This document shows, piece by piece, positions 35,172 to 47,016 of a stretch of 64,000 nt of DNA (position 1 is the first letter of the stretch; every line of letters starts with the position of its first letter). This stretch comes from Trichopria drosophilae (Eukaryota > Arthropoda > Insecta > Hymenoptera > Diapriidae): contig CM059585.1 of NCBI GenBank assembly GCA_030407085.1, positions 505,001 through 569,000 on the forward strand. The letters run 5' to 3'. A program made the position numbers and the translations under genes. Under the pieces are notes generated by a model, which was not told the origin of the DNA, searched no databases, and was given only the letters and a program-made list of their open reading frames with translations.

Positions 35172-36402
35172 AGCACATTAACGCCCAAAGAACACTTTTT
35201 CTTGCTTCAATTTCAATCAAGTATTTCATATCGAAATCGAAGTTCAAAAAAATTGAAAGGTACATATCCTACTGTTTTCGAGGTCGCTCTTCAAGATTCC
35301 GAGGTCAAAATTGAATTTCAGCCATCAGGAATTCCAATATGGCGCCGAATTTGACAAAAATTTCCAGAAAATTCGAAAATATTTATCCTTAAGAATTTTT
35401 TTCGAGGCATTAGAATATAGGGATTGTATTGAAACGATGAACGATGGTGATCGGAATACTTGAATTTTAAACGAAAATTTTACTTGCATACCCCACATCA
35501 TTCTGACGACTTCAAAATGGCGTCGACAATGAAAATTTCTTTAAAAGTTTCTGATCGCTCTAACTAAAAAACGACGAGCTTTTTTAAAAAAATGGTAAGA
35601 ATTTTTTTTTCAAAATTTGTTTCAAAATTTTAATTTATTTACGAAAAATTCTGAAAAAAATTTAGTGTTTTCTTTGACGAATTCTAAGAGTATTTTGTTC
35701 TCTGCAATTCTTTGTAAAAGTTGATAATTTTCGAGCAAATGAATTTCGAATATTATAGTTTAGGATTTTTTTTTCTCAACTTTTTGAAAAAATTGCAAAG
35801 AACAAAAGACTCTTAGAATTCGTCAGAGAGTACACTAAATTTTTTTCAGAATTTTTCGTAAATAAATTAAAATTTTGAAACAAATTTTGAAACAAAAATT
35901 TCTCAAAATGTCATGAAAAAAAATCTGAAAAAATTCCACTATATTTCTCGACGAATTCTAAGCACTTTTCATTCTTAGCATTTTTTTAAAAAAGCTCGTC
36001 GTTTTTTAGTTAGAGCGTTCAGAAACTTTTAAAGAAATTTTCATTGTCGACGCCATTTTAAAGTCGTCAGAATGATGTGGGGTATGCAAGTAAAATTTTT
36101 GTTTAAAATTCAACTATTCCGATCACCATCGTTCATCGTTTCAATACAATCCCTATATTCTAATGCCTCGAAAAAAATTCTTAAGGATAAATATTTTCGA
36201 ATTTTCTGGAAATTTTTGTCAAATTCGGCGCCATATTGGAATTCCTGATGGCTGAAACTCAATTTTGATCTCGGAATCTTGAAGAGCGACCTCGAAAACA
36301 GTAGGATATGTACCTTTCAATTTTTTTGAACTTCGATTTTGATACGAAATACTTGATTGAAATTAAAGCAAGAAAAAGTGTTCTTTGGTCGTTAATGGGT
36401 TA
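35172..36402. mobile_element. foldback element 2 (long, nearly identical arms)
   Basis: The left arm (from CATTAACGCCCAAAGAACAC near 35177) and the right arm (to GTGTTCTTTGGTCGTTAATG near 36398) are reverse complements. Over the outer ~420 bp only about ten differences were noticed by eye; the arms continue to about 35710 and 35790 with an extra ~100 bp on the right. The loop is short (about 80 bp). No coding sequence. Such similarity implies recent formation or gene conversion, and any transcript would form a long hairpin. Confidence 0.9.
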
Positions 36403-38581
36403 ACAAAACTGAGATGGTATTTGTTCGCCATCACGTGTTGTTCAAAAAAGTTATAGATGCATGTCCACTATTTAAAAACTACTAAAACACATAAGATTTA
36501 AGACACACGAACTTTGCCATAATGTTAATACGGCATATGCCAAAATAGTAGGTTATTATTAGACTACTATTAATACGTATTCGACCAAGTAGTCTAAAAT
36601 TATATAATACTATTTAACAATGTCAAACTCGTTTTCTACAGCAATTCCTTTTTTACTTACTTGATTAAAAAGCAGTTGGTAACACTGAATATTTATTGGA
36701 CAAATCAAGTTTTAACATAATACGTTAAAGTTGACACGTATTAGAAATGCGAATATAGGAATACTATTCACAAAAATCGAAATAAAAATCCACCAGACAA
36801 TACTTTTAATAATAGAATTTGTCCTTACAAATTTTATTAAAATAATTATTTGATTCTGGTAGAAATCTTCCAAAATGACTAGAACGGAGAACGGATTGAA
36901 ACTGGAACGATGAATAATGGAAACGTCGATGTCGCGAAAAGTTGGTAGACGTTCTCATTAAAACGCTTTCATTTTAAATTCGTAAAATATCGGCCACATT
37001 AGAAAGTCAACTTTTAGTCGTACATAATCTTTACCTTCCAATAGTACGTGGTTTTGACATATCGACAAGAAACCCGGCGAAAGAAATGTATCAATCTTCG
37101 AATAAAATTAAGACGAAGACAAATTATCTGCTCCCAAGTGGAAGAGACTCATTTTTCTGAATTCAACGTTTTATAAAAATAATAATTGGCATTTGCTTCT
37201 TGGTGTCTTGGTTTCACCTAGTGAAACAAATATTTATTTGTGCATCTCTTATTTCCAAAAGATTGACTATTAAATTACCCTGTAGTGTATATTACGTTGA
37301 ACCTGAATACAATAGAAATTACATAAAATACAATTTCCGTTGCAATTTTTAGTTTTTTTATTTTTGTTTCTTTGCTTGTCTCTTTATTTTCACTCTGCCT
37401 TTCTTTCGCAGTAAGTTTCAATCACGTTTTTACAATCTTTCATCCCCCTTTCTGGCATTTCAATTTTGTCCTTTTTTTTTATGTATTAATCTGCCTCTCA
37501 TCTTTCTCCCGCTTCCAACCGTTCCCTTTGTGTTCGTATCTCAGCCCCTTTCACTTTTCCTTACACAGTCTTTCTTCGCCTCTCCACTTATGTTGGTATT
37601 TCCGCCTATTTTCTACTCGTTATCGAACCATTACGCAATTGCCACTGTATAATTACAAGTAAAGTGCGCGTTAACGTAATTGCCGGCAGAGAAATTTCGA
37701 TGTCGCTAACGAGAATGGGAAAATGCTGGCTTCAAACGACATCCACACAATGAGGAAATGAAAGTAAGATTTTTTTTTTAATCTGCAAAATAAAAAAGTA
37801 CCAGAAAGAGGCTTTTTTTCGCCATTAAATTAACAAATTTTATAAAAGCTTTCAAATTCCGCATATTTTTGAGTATGCCTCCCTAATCCTGTAAAGCTGA
37901 TATCATAATTTCTATGCTAAACCGAAATTCCTAGCTCAAGTATGGCTAACACATATTGGATGTTACAAAGCGTAACGATGTAATACCGATTGAGCCTTAC
38001 ACCATTGTGTAGATGGAAATTTCGTAAACGTCAATCATTTACGTTAATTAGCTGTTGTGTACACAGAAAGGAGCGAATGAGCAAGGAGTATTGGGTAGAG
38101 AAGGAAGGAAGGATGGATTGATTGATTGATAGAATTATTGATTCAATGGTGTATATACATCAAGGGTTCCTATTGGAATCGAATTAACATGCTTGTGGCT
38201 TGAACAATTTTGAGATATTACTCGTCACACTTTAGTGGAAACAAACTGTTCAGAAGAGACGATTTCGTGAAAATCAAACTTTGGTTGTTTGCTCTTCACT
38301 TTGTATACATTCTCCTCTTTTGTCCTCTTAGGTACGTAAGGAATAAACGTGCTTTTCTTACATGTGTGATCGTGAAAAACACCGATTGACACGAGTTCTA
38401 TGGCAACTGCAAAGATTTCAAAAATAATTAATAAAAAATCAGTAACATCAAAATAGTAAAATTTTATCTTCAAGCCCGACAATATCTTAAGATTACAACT
38501 TATGAAAACTGCATTAAGATAAAAGTACCAGATCATTAATGTGTTGTTTAGATGCACATAGATTATGATTTTTCGTAAAAC
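36403..38581. other. AT-rich region, pyrimidine-rich stretch
   Basis: 37340-37620 is strongly pyrimidine-rich on the plus strand; the 96-codon frame there (37372-37662) reflects that composition. A short GATT repeat sits at about 38112-38132. The minus frame at 38225-38557 (110 codons) has no recognised domain. No gene is supported. Confidence 0.45.
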
Positions 38582-38583
38582 CG

Positions 38584-38610
38584 TATAAATAGCAGCCAGA
38601 TGATTTCAGT
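38584..38610 (+). promoter_or_regulatory. possible TATA/initiator core promoter
   Basis: TATAAATA at 38584-38591 is followed by TTTCAGTC with the arthropod initiator core TCAGT at 38606-38610. The distance from the TATA T to the initiator A is 24 bp, slightly shorter than the usual 25-31. The first ATG downstream (38645) gives only a 24-codon frame. No known gene follows, so this may be chance in AT-rich DNA. Confidence 0.25.
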
Positions 38611-40139
38611 CTTGACAGAACAGGTATTGCGATGTTCTTAATATGAGTTATCGTTTCTCGGAGCACAAGAAGGCGAAAGTTATTTTTGGCCGTCCATCGA
38701 TATATTGCGTCTCGTGAACTGAAAACCCAGACGCGCCACGCTAAGGCTAACTTTGGAGATAGATGAATAACCGAACTTTCGAACTTAATTAAGATTATTT
38801 CGTAACTTTTTAGACACTCCCTAACCTCGGGTCGAGTGCTAAATCGTGAACTTGAACTTTCGAATTATGAACTTGAATGGGGTGAAATATTGATGTTTTT
38901 ATGTGAAAATATACACTGAAAGATCGAGAATACTAATTTTTAATATTCTCTATATGGAAATAGGGGAAAATGTGACCCTATACTAAAAATTAGTCTAGTG
39001 AATATTAGAACGATTATTCTTATAACTTTATCAATTTTTGGTATTTATATTACAATATGTGATAATATAATTTTAATATTTATTATTCATAATAAGAAAA
39101 TGATTAGGCGACCAATTTTTTAAAATAAACAACCTACTATTTGGTAATCAGAGAAAAACATTTTTAAATGTCAGTGTGGCTCTCCCCCAGGTGGAAATTG
39201 ACTACCGGCGCAGTACCGCGCCAGTACTGTCTAAACATTTACTGTACTGGCGTGGTACTGGCGTATACCGGCAAATCACCGGCATAATACCGGTATTGTA
39301 CTGGAAGGTAACACCAGCTGGGTACTGACTTCCAGTACTGCGACTGTACTGGCACAGTACCGTATATTTTACTAGCATGGTACTGGTATTTTACGCTACC
39401 CTGGAGTCCCAATATCGATGTAAAGAAATAACTAGTGAAGATGTAAATTCTATTATATAAGATTGCGGAAAATATATATGTAATGCGTGAGGGAGAAAGA
39501 AAAAGATATTACTTAATACAGGATGAAAATTAAATTATATTTATGTAACTGTAATATTTTTCAATTACATTTCAATTACAATGAAACGTATAAAATGTGT
39601 AGTTTTATAAAAGTAAAATTTCAATCATAAAAAGCTTCATTCTTTTTTTTTGCATTTTCCGCCCTCTCTATTCGGTGCATTGGAGAACCATCGAAACAAG
39701 TAACTTGTGAATTTCTGTCTTTTTAATGCAACGAATTTTTCGAGTGTTATATCTGTAATTAACAGTATTAATTAGAAGGTAGATAATCTGTTTAAAAATC
39801 ACTGTTTTTAATATATGTATATTAAATTTTGTGCAGTTTAACATTTTTTCAATTTCTTATTCTTTATAAATACGATTATGTCATGGCAGAACTTTATTTG
39901 CTGACGACAATTCAAGATTCAAAATTATATAATATTGCATTCCATTTACCTTGAATAACAGTAAATGTCGTTGTTACAGAAAAATTCGCTATATGTTTAC
40001 AGATGTAATGTACAAATATATCTATACATTTCTTCATGTAAATTATATTATATACGAAGTCCCAGAATTGGTATAGAAGCAGTGCTTGCAATCGGTATTA
40101 CCCCAGCAGCGAGTCAGTGCTAGGTAAAGACCACGCCTG

Positions 40140-40174
40140 GGTGTGTGTGTGTGCGTGCGAGCGTGCGTGCGTGC

Positions 40175-40207
<33 letters not shown>

Positions 40208-40212
40208 TGTGC
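40140..40212 (+). repeat. (GT)n/(GTGC)n microsatellite
   Basis: GT dinucleotides interspersed with GCGTGC tetramers. The Val-Cys and Thr-His open frames over it are artefacts of the repeat. Confidence 0.95.
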
Positions 40213-40445
40213 AAAACAGTGGCAGCTCTGCATATGGGTTGAAATTGTATCGATGAAAATGAAGAATGAATTAAATAAAATTAATAGAAATAGAATACAC
40301 ATACAAGCGCACATACACATATGCGCGCGCACTCGATTATAAATAAACTATATATACTGAATCAGTACCAGGGTACGGAAACGCTCCATAGGTTTTCGTT
40401 ATATTATTTCCAAAACCTGTACGAGGTGTTCGGAATCATTGTCCT

Positions 40446-40590
40446 TGAGGTCAAACTTGAAGGTCACTTCAAGGTGAAATCCATTTGATCTCGGGAACAA
40501 TTGTGAAGGTCATTTCAAGGTCAAAAAAAATGTGACCTTTAACAAAATTTGACCTTCAAAAAAGATTTGACCTAAAAAAAATTTGACCTT
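40446..40590. repeat. AGGTCA/TGACCT-rich cluster
   Basis: Four AGGTCA hexamers in forward orientation (most as AAGGTCA, TCAAGGTCA) are followed by four TGACCT in reverse within about 145 bp, so the cluster is itself an inverted array. AGGTCA is the half-site of nuclear receptors, and TCAAGGTCA fits monomeric receptors such as FTZ-F1. It may equally be a simple decayed tandem repeat. Confidence 0.75.
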
Positions 40591-40628
40591 GAAAAAAGAT
40601 TTGAAATAATATAGCAAACAAAAATACA

Positions 40629-41000
40629 GAACGCATTACTTACACTCCGTAAATGGCGACCTGAAAGATCTGGAGTAAGTATTCTTCATGATAAGATCAA
40701 AACCTATGGATGGCGCTCCCTGGGATCGGTATTCGGCGATCCTAGGACACATGTATTGTTAGAACTTATGAAAATTGCGGAACGCTATACCTACACTTCG
40801 TAATCGGCAACCCTAAATACTTGGAGTAATCATTCTACATGACAATATCAAAAAACTGTGGAGATCGGTACCTGCACGTCGAAATCGGCGACCTTAAAGC
40901 ACTAGGAGGACGCACTCTTTTGATAATTATAAAAAACCACGGGGGGCGCTATCCTTACCCCGTAATCGGCAAACTTTAAACACCTAGAGCACGCCTGTGG
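40629..41000 (+). repeat. degenerate ~80-bp tandem repeat, five units
   Basis: Units begin near 40629, 40711, 40780, 40861 and 40942. Each has the order: GCGCTATACCTAC-like, CCGTAATCGGCGACCT-like, TAAACACTTGGAG-like, CATTCTACATGA-like. Copies are diverged and of unequal length. No function suggested. Confidence 0.75.
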
Positions 41001-41355
41001 TTATATTTTAGAATCAATTTTAATGCTGTACGTGAAATGCACTGGCGGACGTGTTTAGTTCCACAAATAGCGGTACTCTGCGTAAATGGAGCTAGATGCG
41101 CCGAGCTTAAGCGTTAGGAAATTTAACATTGCTCTTTCCGTACCCTGATCAGTACAGTCCCAGTACATTGCCGGTATTGTGCCGATCGTCGGGAAAACTT
41201 CAAAATCGGTATTAAGGCAGTCGTGGGAACCAGTACTGTGCCAGCTGCTGGCGCGGTACTGGCCACCAGTACTGGTGTTGTACATGATTTATTACCGCCG
41301 CGGTACCGTGCCGTTCGTCAGGTCCGGCAAATAGAGACTTTTCCACCTGGGCCGC

Positions 41356-42238
41356 GTTGAAGTAAAATATGTAAAATAAGTAAAAAGATGTCCTCAAATT
41401 GAATTTCTATTGATATTTACGAAAAAAGAGCACACTACACTAAATCCTCAAGAATTTAAGTAATTTAGGAGGTAAAAATTAATACCCATTATTGCTTATC
41501 GTTACAAACTGTTTAATAATTTAAGATCACTACAAATCATTGGATGATTAGATAGTAGTTTATAGTAATCAATTGTAGATATTTAATACAATTTATTGAA
41601 AGTATCAAAAATTAAAATTATTGATTTTGAAATTTAAAACATTTTCATGGTTATTTATTTGTTAGTTTATAACGGTTAATATCAATTATATTTGGAATAT
41701 GACTTATTTATATTTGTTTAATTATTATTTTTACCTTCCAAAATATCATCAAGGTGTATTATTAACATGAATGTTGAAATAAATATGTTTAATGAAAATA
41801 TATAATCTACGTTATAACCATCAATTGATTTAACCATGCAATAAACATTATAGAAATTGATGACCTAACACACCAAAGTTAAAATCAATAAGTGATTTAT
41901 TTGCTCTTTTTTAGAAATACGTTATTCATTTAGGTGCTGCTCGATCGTTCGCACACCCGGATCAAATGAGTGATGTGCTTTCCGAGAGCAAGGTCGACTG
42001 TAATGTTTCATACATCAACATTTATCATAGTTCCATTTGTTTCATATCAAAATATAGGAAAATTCGAAACCCTGAGATTTCCATAACTGTCAAGACTTCG
42101 AATATTCTTTTTAACAGTTTGATATCTTTGGAATAATTTTAGACGACAGGAATTGTTAAAAACTATTAAATAATATATGATCTAGTGATATTTAACCCAT
42201 GGAAATACATTTTTACTTTCACTTTTCTACTTAGTAAT
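41356..42238. other. AT-rich region, nothing recognised
   Basis: No open frame of note, inverted repeat or motif can be supported between the CAGTAC-rich element and the LTR. Confidence 0.55.
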
Positions 42239-42668
42239 TGTTACGGACAGAATCGATGTTTTATCGACTGCGGTACCCGGCGTAGGTTTTTCCCGCAAAG
42301 GTGGTTTTCCCTACGCCATTGCACACCCGAGTGGGGGTACCTCTCAAAATGAAGCAGGCCTGTTAGGTAACTTATGTAAAAGGCTCTTCAAAACGGTGAC
42401 GATCTCGATATAATTATTTGTAATTCGAATAGTATAATATCGATGTATAATATGACGTTGTAGTCTATTTAAATGTTCGAGAGAAAAATCGAACTAATAT
42501 GTGAAAAAGTGTCGATCGGGTTGAGAGAACGTTTCGGAACGTCGTCGGGTTAGGAAGTCCGCGTCGCGATCGGATCGTCACCGGTTGATCGCAAATAAAT
42601 AGTTGATATTTTCTTTCGGCCGATCAAATTGCGCGTTTTATTTCTAGCCGTTCCACGAGTTGTTTACA
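42239..42668 (+). repeat. solo LTR, copy 1 (TGTTAC...TTTACA)
   Basis: Starts TGTTACGGACAGAATCG and ends GTTGTTTACA. It aligns along its whole length with 56465-56900, including TTTTATCGACTGCGGTACCC, TTTCCCTACGCCATTGC and CCGCGTCGCGATCGGATCG. An AATAAATA polyadenylation-type signal lies near the 3' end. No coding internal region flanks it, so it is a solo LTR. Flanks GTAAT and AAAAT are only a decayed target duplication. Confidence 0.8.
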
Positions 42669-44934
42669 AAAATTCAACTTCAGGTCCTATAAGCTGGCCG
42701 AGCACTTTGGGCCGAACCGATCCAAACAAGGACCAACATTTGTTGCTTAATTGTTGCTCAAAAGTTGCTCTATTCTTGAATTTGTTGCTCCCTATTTAAA
42801 AAAAAAACTAGCAGGTTAAACTAGTTCGGTTTTTCGGTAGGGTTTCTTTTTTCCACTTTTAGAGCTATGTTTGGCTGGCTTGAATCCATTTGTTGCTCAA
42901 ATAATGCCCAAGAAACATAGAGATCTGCCCTACGGGTTCCGCAAAATTCAAAAAAAGACAAGTAAGTTCGGCTTGCATTCAAGCCACGTGGTTGTTATAC
43001 AGATTTAAATAATATTTAATACTTCTTAATAGTCTGATCTCTTAATTTTTAGTGCAGATAGTGCTTATGATAATGTGACATGAATTCGTAACACACATTT
43101 TTATTATTCACAACGAAATATAAATAATTTTATTAGAAATACGAAGTACAACTGAACGAGTATTCTACTTTTTCGAATTAGTAGTTTTCTATTAACTAAC
43201 TTACAGTGTATATTATATTATGATGAACTATCGCGCTTAATAAAATGTGCAGTTTCATACTGTGGAATTAAAATACTTACTGAGGAATATATTTCTATTT
43301 AGTAGCTCCAAATTTGCTTAAGATCCGTGTACACAAAATATTGCATGACCCAAATTGGCCAAAATTGGTCAGTAAATGATTCACTGAAAACGCAGAGAAT
43401 GCCAAGTGTACTTTTAAAAAATCGTACCAAATATTTGAATAGTTTTTTCCTAATATTTCTTATTCCCTTAAGTAAGTCGATATTATCTGTATTTAATAGG
43501 CGTTTAGCAACAAATTTTATAACCCCTCGATGTAGTAAAAGCTGTTTATAATCGTGGTCAAATATGAAGGTAAATTAAATATTTGTTACACACGGTGCAC
43601 GCCTTTCTATGGTTGTAATAAAAAATTGAGGTACCAGTTCAAACAGAAATCATCCCTATAATTTGTTGGCAGCCGTTATTTACGATTCATTTTATAATAC
43701 GCATTGAACAGGCATAATTATTTTACGTAAATAACACACGAATCGGTGAATTTCGAGTGTATGTGGTGAACGACCGTTAATTTTATATAAGCGAGCGTGT
43801 AGGTGCATATTCTAATGTGAACTGTACTCTAGTTAGAAAAAAATAATAGACAGATCCAGAATAGAATGATTCAGAATTTTATTTCCCGACTTTCTTCATT
43901 TTTAGTGTTGCCCACTGTACGACATTTTAATTTTTTAAAATCATCATGCAGCAAATAAAAGCAGACATGTTAAGCTACAGTATCTCTCAAATTTAGTACC
44001 TTATAAATACTGAAATATACATTTCACATACAATAGTTTCTCAGTATTTGAAAATGGATCAGATAGCATTAGTTTGAATGATTTTAACACTGATTTTATA
44101 TCATATAAATAGTTTTAAATAGAAAAAATTTTAATACAGAAATAATATTCTTCAATAATAAAGTTTACTTTATAATTTCAACCCAAGTCATATGTCTATC
44201 ACAACACTTTGTTCAAAATTCAAACATGTTAACATGCTGGAATACTCACTACACTAAATTAAAAATTTATTAACGAGTTTGAGTTGACTTCTTTATAAGA
44301 ATTGATGATTTCGCGATGACGCCAACACTAGTTTTTATTGGAATCGTCATTTTTGGAAAAAACGAAGTAATGTCAACAGTTTTATACCAAGACGTCGTAT
44401 TGGATATAGATATCGTGAAATTAATAATTTTATCAGAGACAATTTGAAGTTTAATGTCCGTGGATGCTTTTTCTTCACTTTATTTCATGCGCGATTTTGC
44501 GCGATTTCAATGCAAAGATATTGCTGGAAACAAATTTTTGTAACAAACATCAAAGTTTTTTTAAACAATGGAACGCAGAGATTTGGATGTATATTTTTCT
44601 TAAATTTTCACAGATTCGTAAAATTCGATCAATTTCACGTCAGGAATGATTGGTCTAGATTTTTTGCAATCCCGGAAATATAAGATAAATAAACGTTGAA
44701 AACTTAAAACGCTGTTTTAACGGATTGATCATTAATCTCGGTGTGCAAATATCTGTTGTTTACCATTTTGCTTAATTTGCAGGCCATTTTTCTGCGCGGA
44801 CTAAGATTAAAGATTAAAGTATCATTTTTAGATCGACTGTGCATGTTAAATACATATTTCAAAGAACTTGTACACACAAGTTAATAATTTTGTTATTATC
44901 AACCCGCGATCCTCCTAATTTTATTTGATTTATT
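42669..44934. other. AT-rich region; GTTGCTC-rich stretch
   Basis: 42740-42900 contains several GTTGCTC or GTTGCTT motifs, and TGGCTTGAAT near 42896 is mirrored by ATTCAAGCCA near 42977, so a decayed inverted-repeat element may lie here. The rest has no supported feature; open frames at 43327-43551 and 44444-44683 are unrecognised. Confidence 0.4.
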
Positions 44935-44946
44935 AATTATACATAA
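44935..44946 (+). repeat. left target-site duplication of the I-like LINE
   Basis: AATTATACATAA here is repeated exactly at 46411-46422, immediately after the poly(A) tail of the LINE. The LINE reading frame begins two bases after this copy, which fixes the insertion borders. Confidence 0.9.
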
Positions 44947-46410
44947 TAGATTACGCAAGTTTTATATATTTTCCGCTTAAAAAACAAATGAGTGAAGGCC
45001 TCGAAAGAGTCCAATACGCAGCTATAAGGTATGCAATGGGATATCGGATCAGCACGCCTACTTATATTCTTATTGGCGAATCAAAGCTCAACTACTTGCA
45101 CGAAAGAAGTAAACAAATGTGTCTTTCCTATTTATCGAAAGTACTTTCGAATAAAAATTCAACAGTGCGTCTGTCACTCTTAAGATATTCCAAGCTCAAA
45201 ACAGTTATCAGGGCCAATCGGACCCCGCATAGCTGTATTGTAGAGATAATGCCACTGGTAAGTTTGATTGACAAGCAAAATAAATATAATTTGTATCTTC
45301 ACAAGTATAAAACTATCGCCGAAAATGTAGATTGTAACTTCGAGCTCGGGAGACGGCTCCAACGTGAAAACAATCCTAACCAAATAATCTTGAAAATTAT
45401 TGAATCTAAGAACGCACTGGGTATTTTTACGGACGGCAACAAAGTGGTAAACGCGGCGGCATTTGGAACAGCTTGTGTATGGAGCAAGTTAAATTACTCC
45501 CTTAAACGGAGTATTCCTTATCTAGCTTCTATTCTCACAGCTGAAGCAATGGCGATCAATGATGCTTTTGAACTAGCCATCAAGAACACTTACTGTAAAG
45601 TTATCGTTTTCACGGATTCTCTTTGTGTATTAAAAAAATTAAACTCCACGAACGTAAACGTAAGGACAAACCGTATTGTATATGAGATACAAGAAAAAAT
45701 GTTATGAATTTAAGAGGCTCAGCTCCAACAAATTCAAAATCGCGTTCATTTGAATACTGGCCCACAAGGGAATCCTTGAAAACGAAAACGCTGACTATTT
45801 AGCAAAAACAGCCACGACAGAAGAATGTGATGAAAATATTAGAATTCCATATGCTGATCTCGGTGGTAAATTTAAATATATGGCGAAAATAAATACACAA
45901 AAAAGTATCGTAAACACAGGACTAGCGAAGGGAAAAGAATATTTTCAATACTTTTACAAGGATGGGTCTAAACCTTGGTTTCAAACTTAGATTTGAATCG
46001 GGCAGCAATTATGACCATAAATAGGTGTAGACCCAATCATTACAACCTGGCGGCATCAATTACGAGAGTCAATATAATTGATAATCCGAAATGCAACTGC
46101 GGACATGAGTACCAAGGATTAGACCACAGCCTGTGGCAGTGTCCGCGATACTCTAGCGAGAGAGAAAAGTTTGTTAAAGAACTAAACAAACGCAGTATGT
46201 TTTTACCACTGACAGCGAGACTGTTAATATACGAAGGCAGGCCATCATTATGCAAAACCTTATTACGATTTCTCAAAGATTGTAAATTAGAGATTTAGGA
46301 ACACGAAATTTAGAAATACCAAAATGTAAACAAGCGCAACACCAATATGTACCACTAATTGTAAAGCTACATAATCCCGTGAAGGGATTCAAATAGCTCA
46401 ATAAAAAAAA
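44947..46410 (+). mobile_element. 5'-truncated I-like LINE with RNase H
   Basis: The 1,464-bp insertion is bounded by a perfect 12-bp duplication and ends in ATAAAAAAAA. Only the end of the RT, the RNase H and a C-terminal zinc motif are present, so reverse transcription stopped early, the usual fate of LINE copies. RNase H after the RT points to the I group (I, R1, LOA or Jockey relatives that carry it); the exact clade is not determined. The perfect duplication means the insertion is not ancient although the frame is already broken. Confidence 0.9.
44949..46298 (+). pseudogene. LINE pol C-terminus: RT thumb, RNase H, CCHC motif (broken)
   Basis: Starts in frame DYASFIYFPLKKQ then LERVQYAAIRYAMGY, the conserved region after the RT catalytic core. 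RNase H follows: GIFTDGN near 45418, AEAMAIN near 45541 and VFTDSL near 45605 carry the expected acidic residues; its last block AHKGILENENADYLAK lies at about 45758-45805. C-x-C-x8-H-x4-C (CNCGHEYQGLDHSLWQC) is near 46095-46145. Lesions: a frame change near 45702, TGA at 45748 where Trp is expected, another frame change near 45980 after which the ORF 45975-46298 continues. The product is inactive. Confidence 0.88.
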
Positions 46411-46422
46411 AATTATACATAA
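46411..46422 (+). repeat. right target-site duplication of the I-like LINE
   Basis: AATTATACATAA, identical to 44935-44946, follows the A-rich tail of the LINE directly. Confidence 0.9.
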
Positions 46423-46789
46423 AAGTGTTTTATTACTACTGATACCAGTATTAATACTTATCTTTTTTTTACGTTATATGGATAATAATGTGTTTATAAA
46501 CAGATAATATCTTTGATCAAGACAAATTTGAGAATAAAAAGTCGCTTATAATAACTGCTATTTAAATTGTTTTTCTAATTATCTTATCACTTTTTCTTAA
46601 CGATACAATAAATTCTAAAATAATAAAATATCTAAACAAACTTGATCGAGTGAGTAAAATTACTAAATTGTAATCAACAATAAATACGTTCGCACATATT
46701 AAGTTTTATAATTATTTGTCCATATTTGTACAGAATGATTAAGAAGATAATTTCACCTATGCACAGTGTTCTAATAATCGGTTTAAAAG
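46423..46789. other. AT-rich spacer
   Basis: No gene, repeat or motif recognised between the LINE and the next inverted-repeat element. Confidence 0.6.
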
Positions 46790-47016
46790 TACAAGAAAAA
46801 AAGAAAAAAAAATAGTTAAAATAACCAGAAAAGATGATTAGATAGGCCCTTGTTATTTTTTTCTGGTTAAAATGGGTTTAACCAGAAATATTGTTGGTTT
46901 AATTGGATATATTGTTAAAACAATTATTCTCCTCATTAAACTACCCAGAATTCTGATCATTATAACCAGAAAAAAAATAATATGGTCATATTTAACCAGA
47001 ACATTTTTTTAGTGTA
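46790..47016. mobile_element. MITE rich in TTTCTGGTTAAA
   Basis: The ends TACAAGAAAAAAAG... and ...CATTTTTTTAGTGTA are imperfect inverted repeats. The inside alternates AACCAGAAA and TTTCTGGTTAAA in both orientations (at least five copies), e.g. TTATTTTTTTCTGGTTAAAA near 46851 facing AACCAGAAAAAAAATAA near 46966. About 227 bp, non-coding. Confidence 0.6.

Larger units (their letters stand above)
39185..41355. mobile_element. CAGTAC-rich foldback element (~2.2 kb)
   Basis: CCCAGGTGGAAA near 39188 and TTTCCACCTGGG ending near 41352 are inverted ends. Both terminal regions (39190-39420 and 41140-41340) are packed with CAGTACTG, GTACCG and TACCGG palindromes, e.g. GCAGTACCGCGCCAGTACTG on the left and CCAGTACTGTGCCAGC on the right. 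The centre holds a (GT)n tract, an AGGTCA-rich cluster and an ~80-bp tandem repeat. No transposase is recognisable. It may be a non-autonomous DNA transposon with internal satellites. Confidence 0.7.

Noticed and set aside
35820..36075. Hammerhead cores at TCGTCAG in foldback element 2
   Set aside because: The complement of CTGACGA occurs but without a GAAA box or helices; chance matches.
37372..37662. 96-codon open frame with hydrophobic, signal-like start
   Set aside because: The region is a pyrimidine-rich tract, which yields Phe, Leu and Ser in any frame; no domain or conservation evidence.
38225..38557. 110-codon minus-strand open frame
   Set aside because: No motif, no clear start context and typical AT-rich composition; length is within chance for 64 kb.
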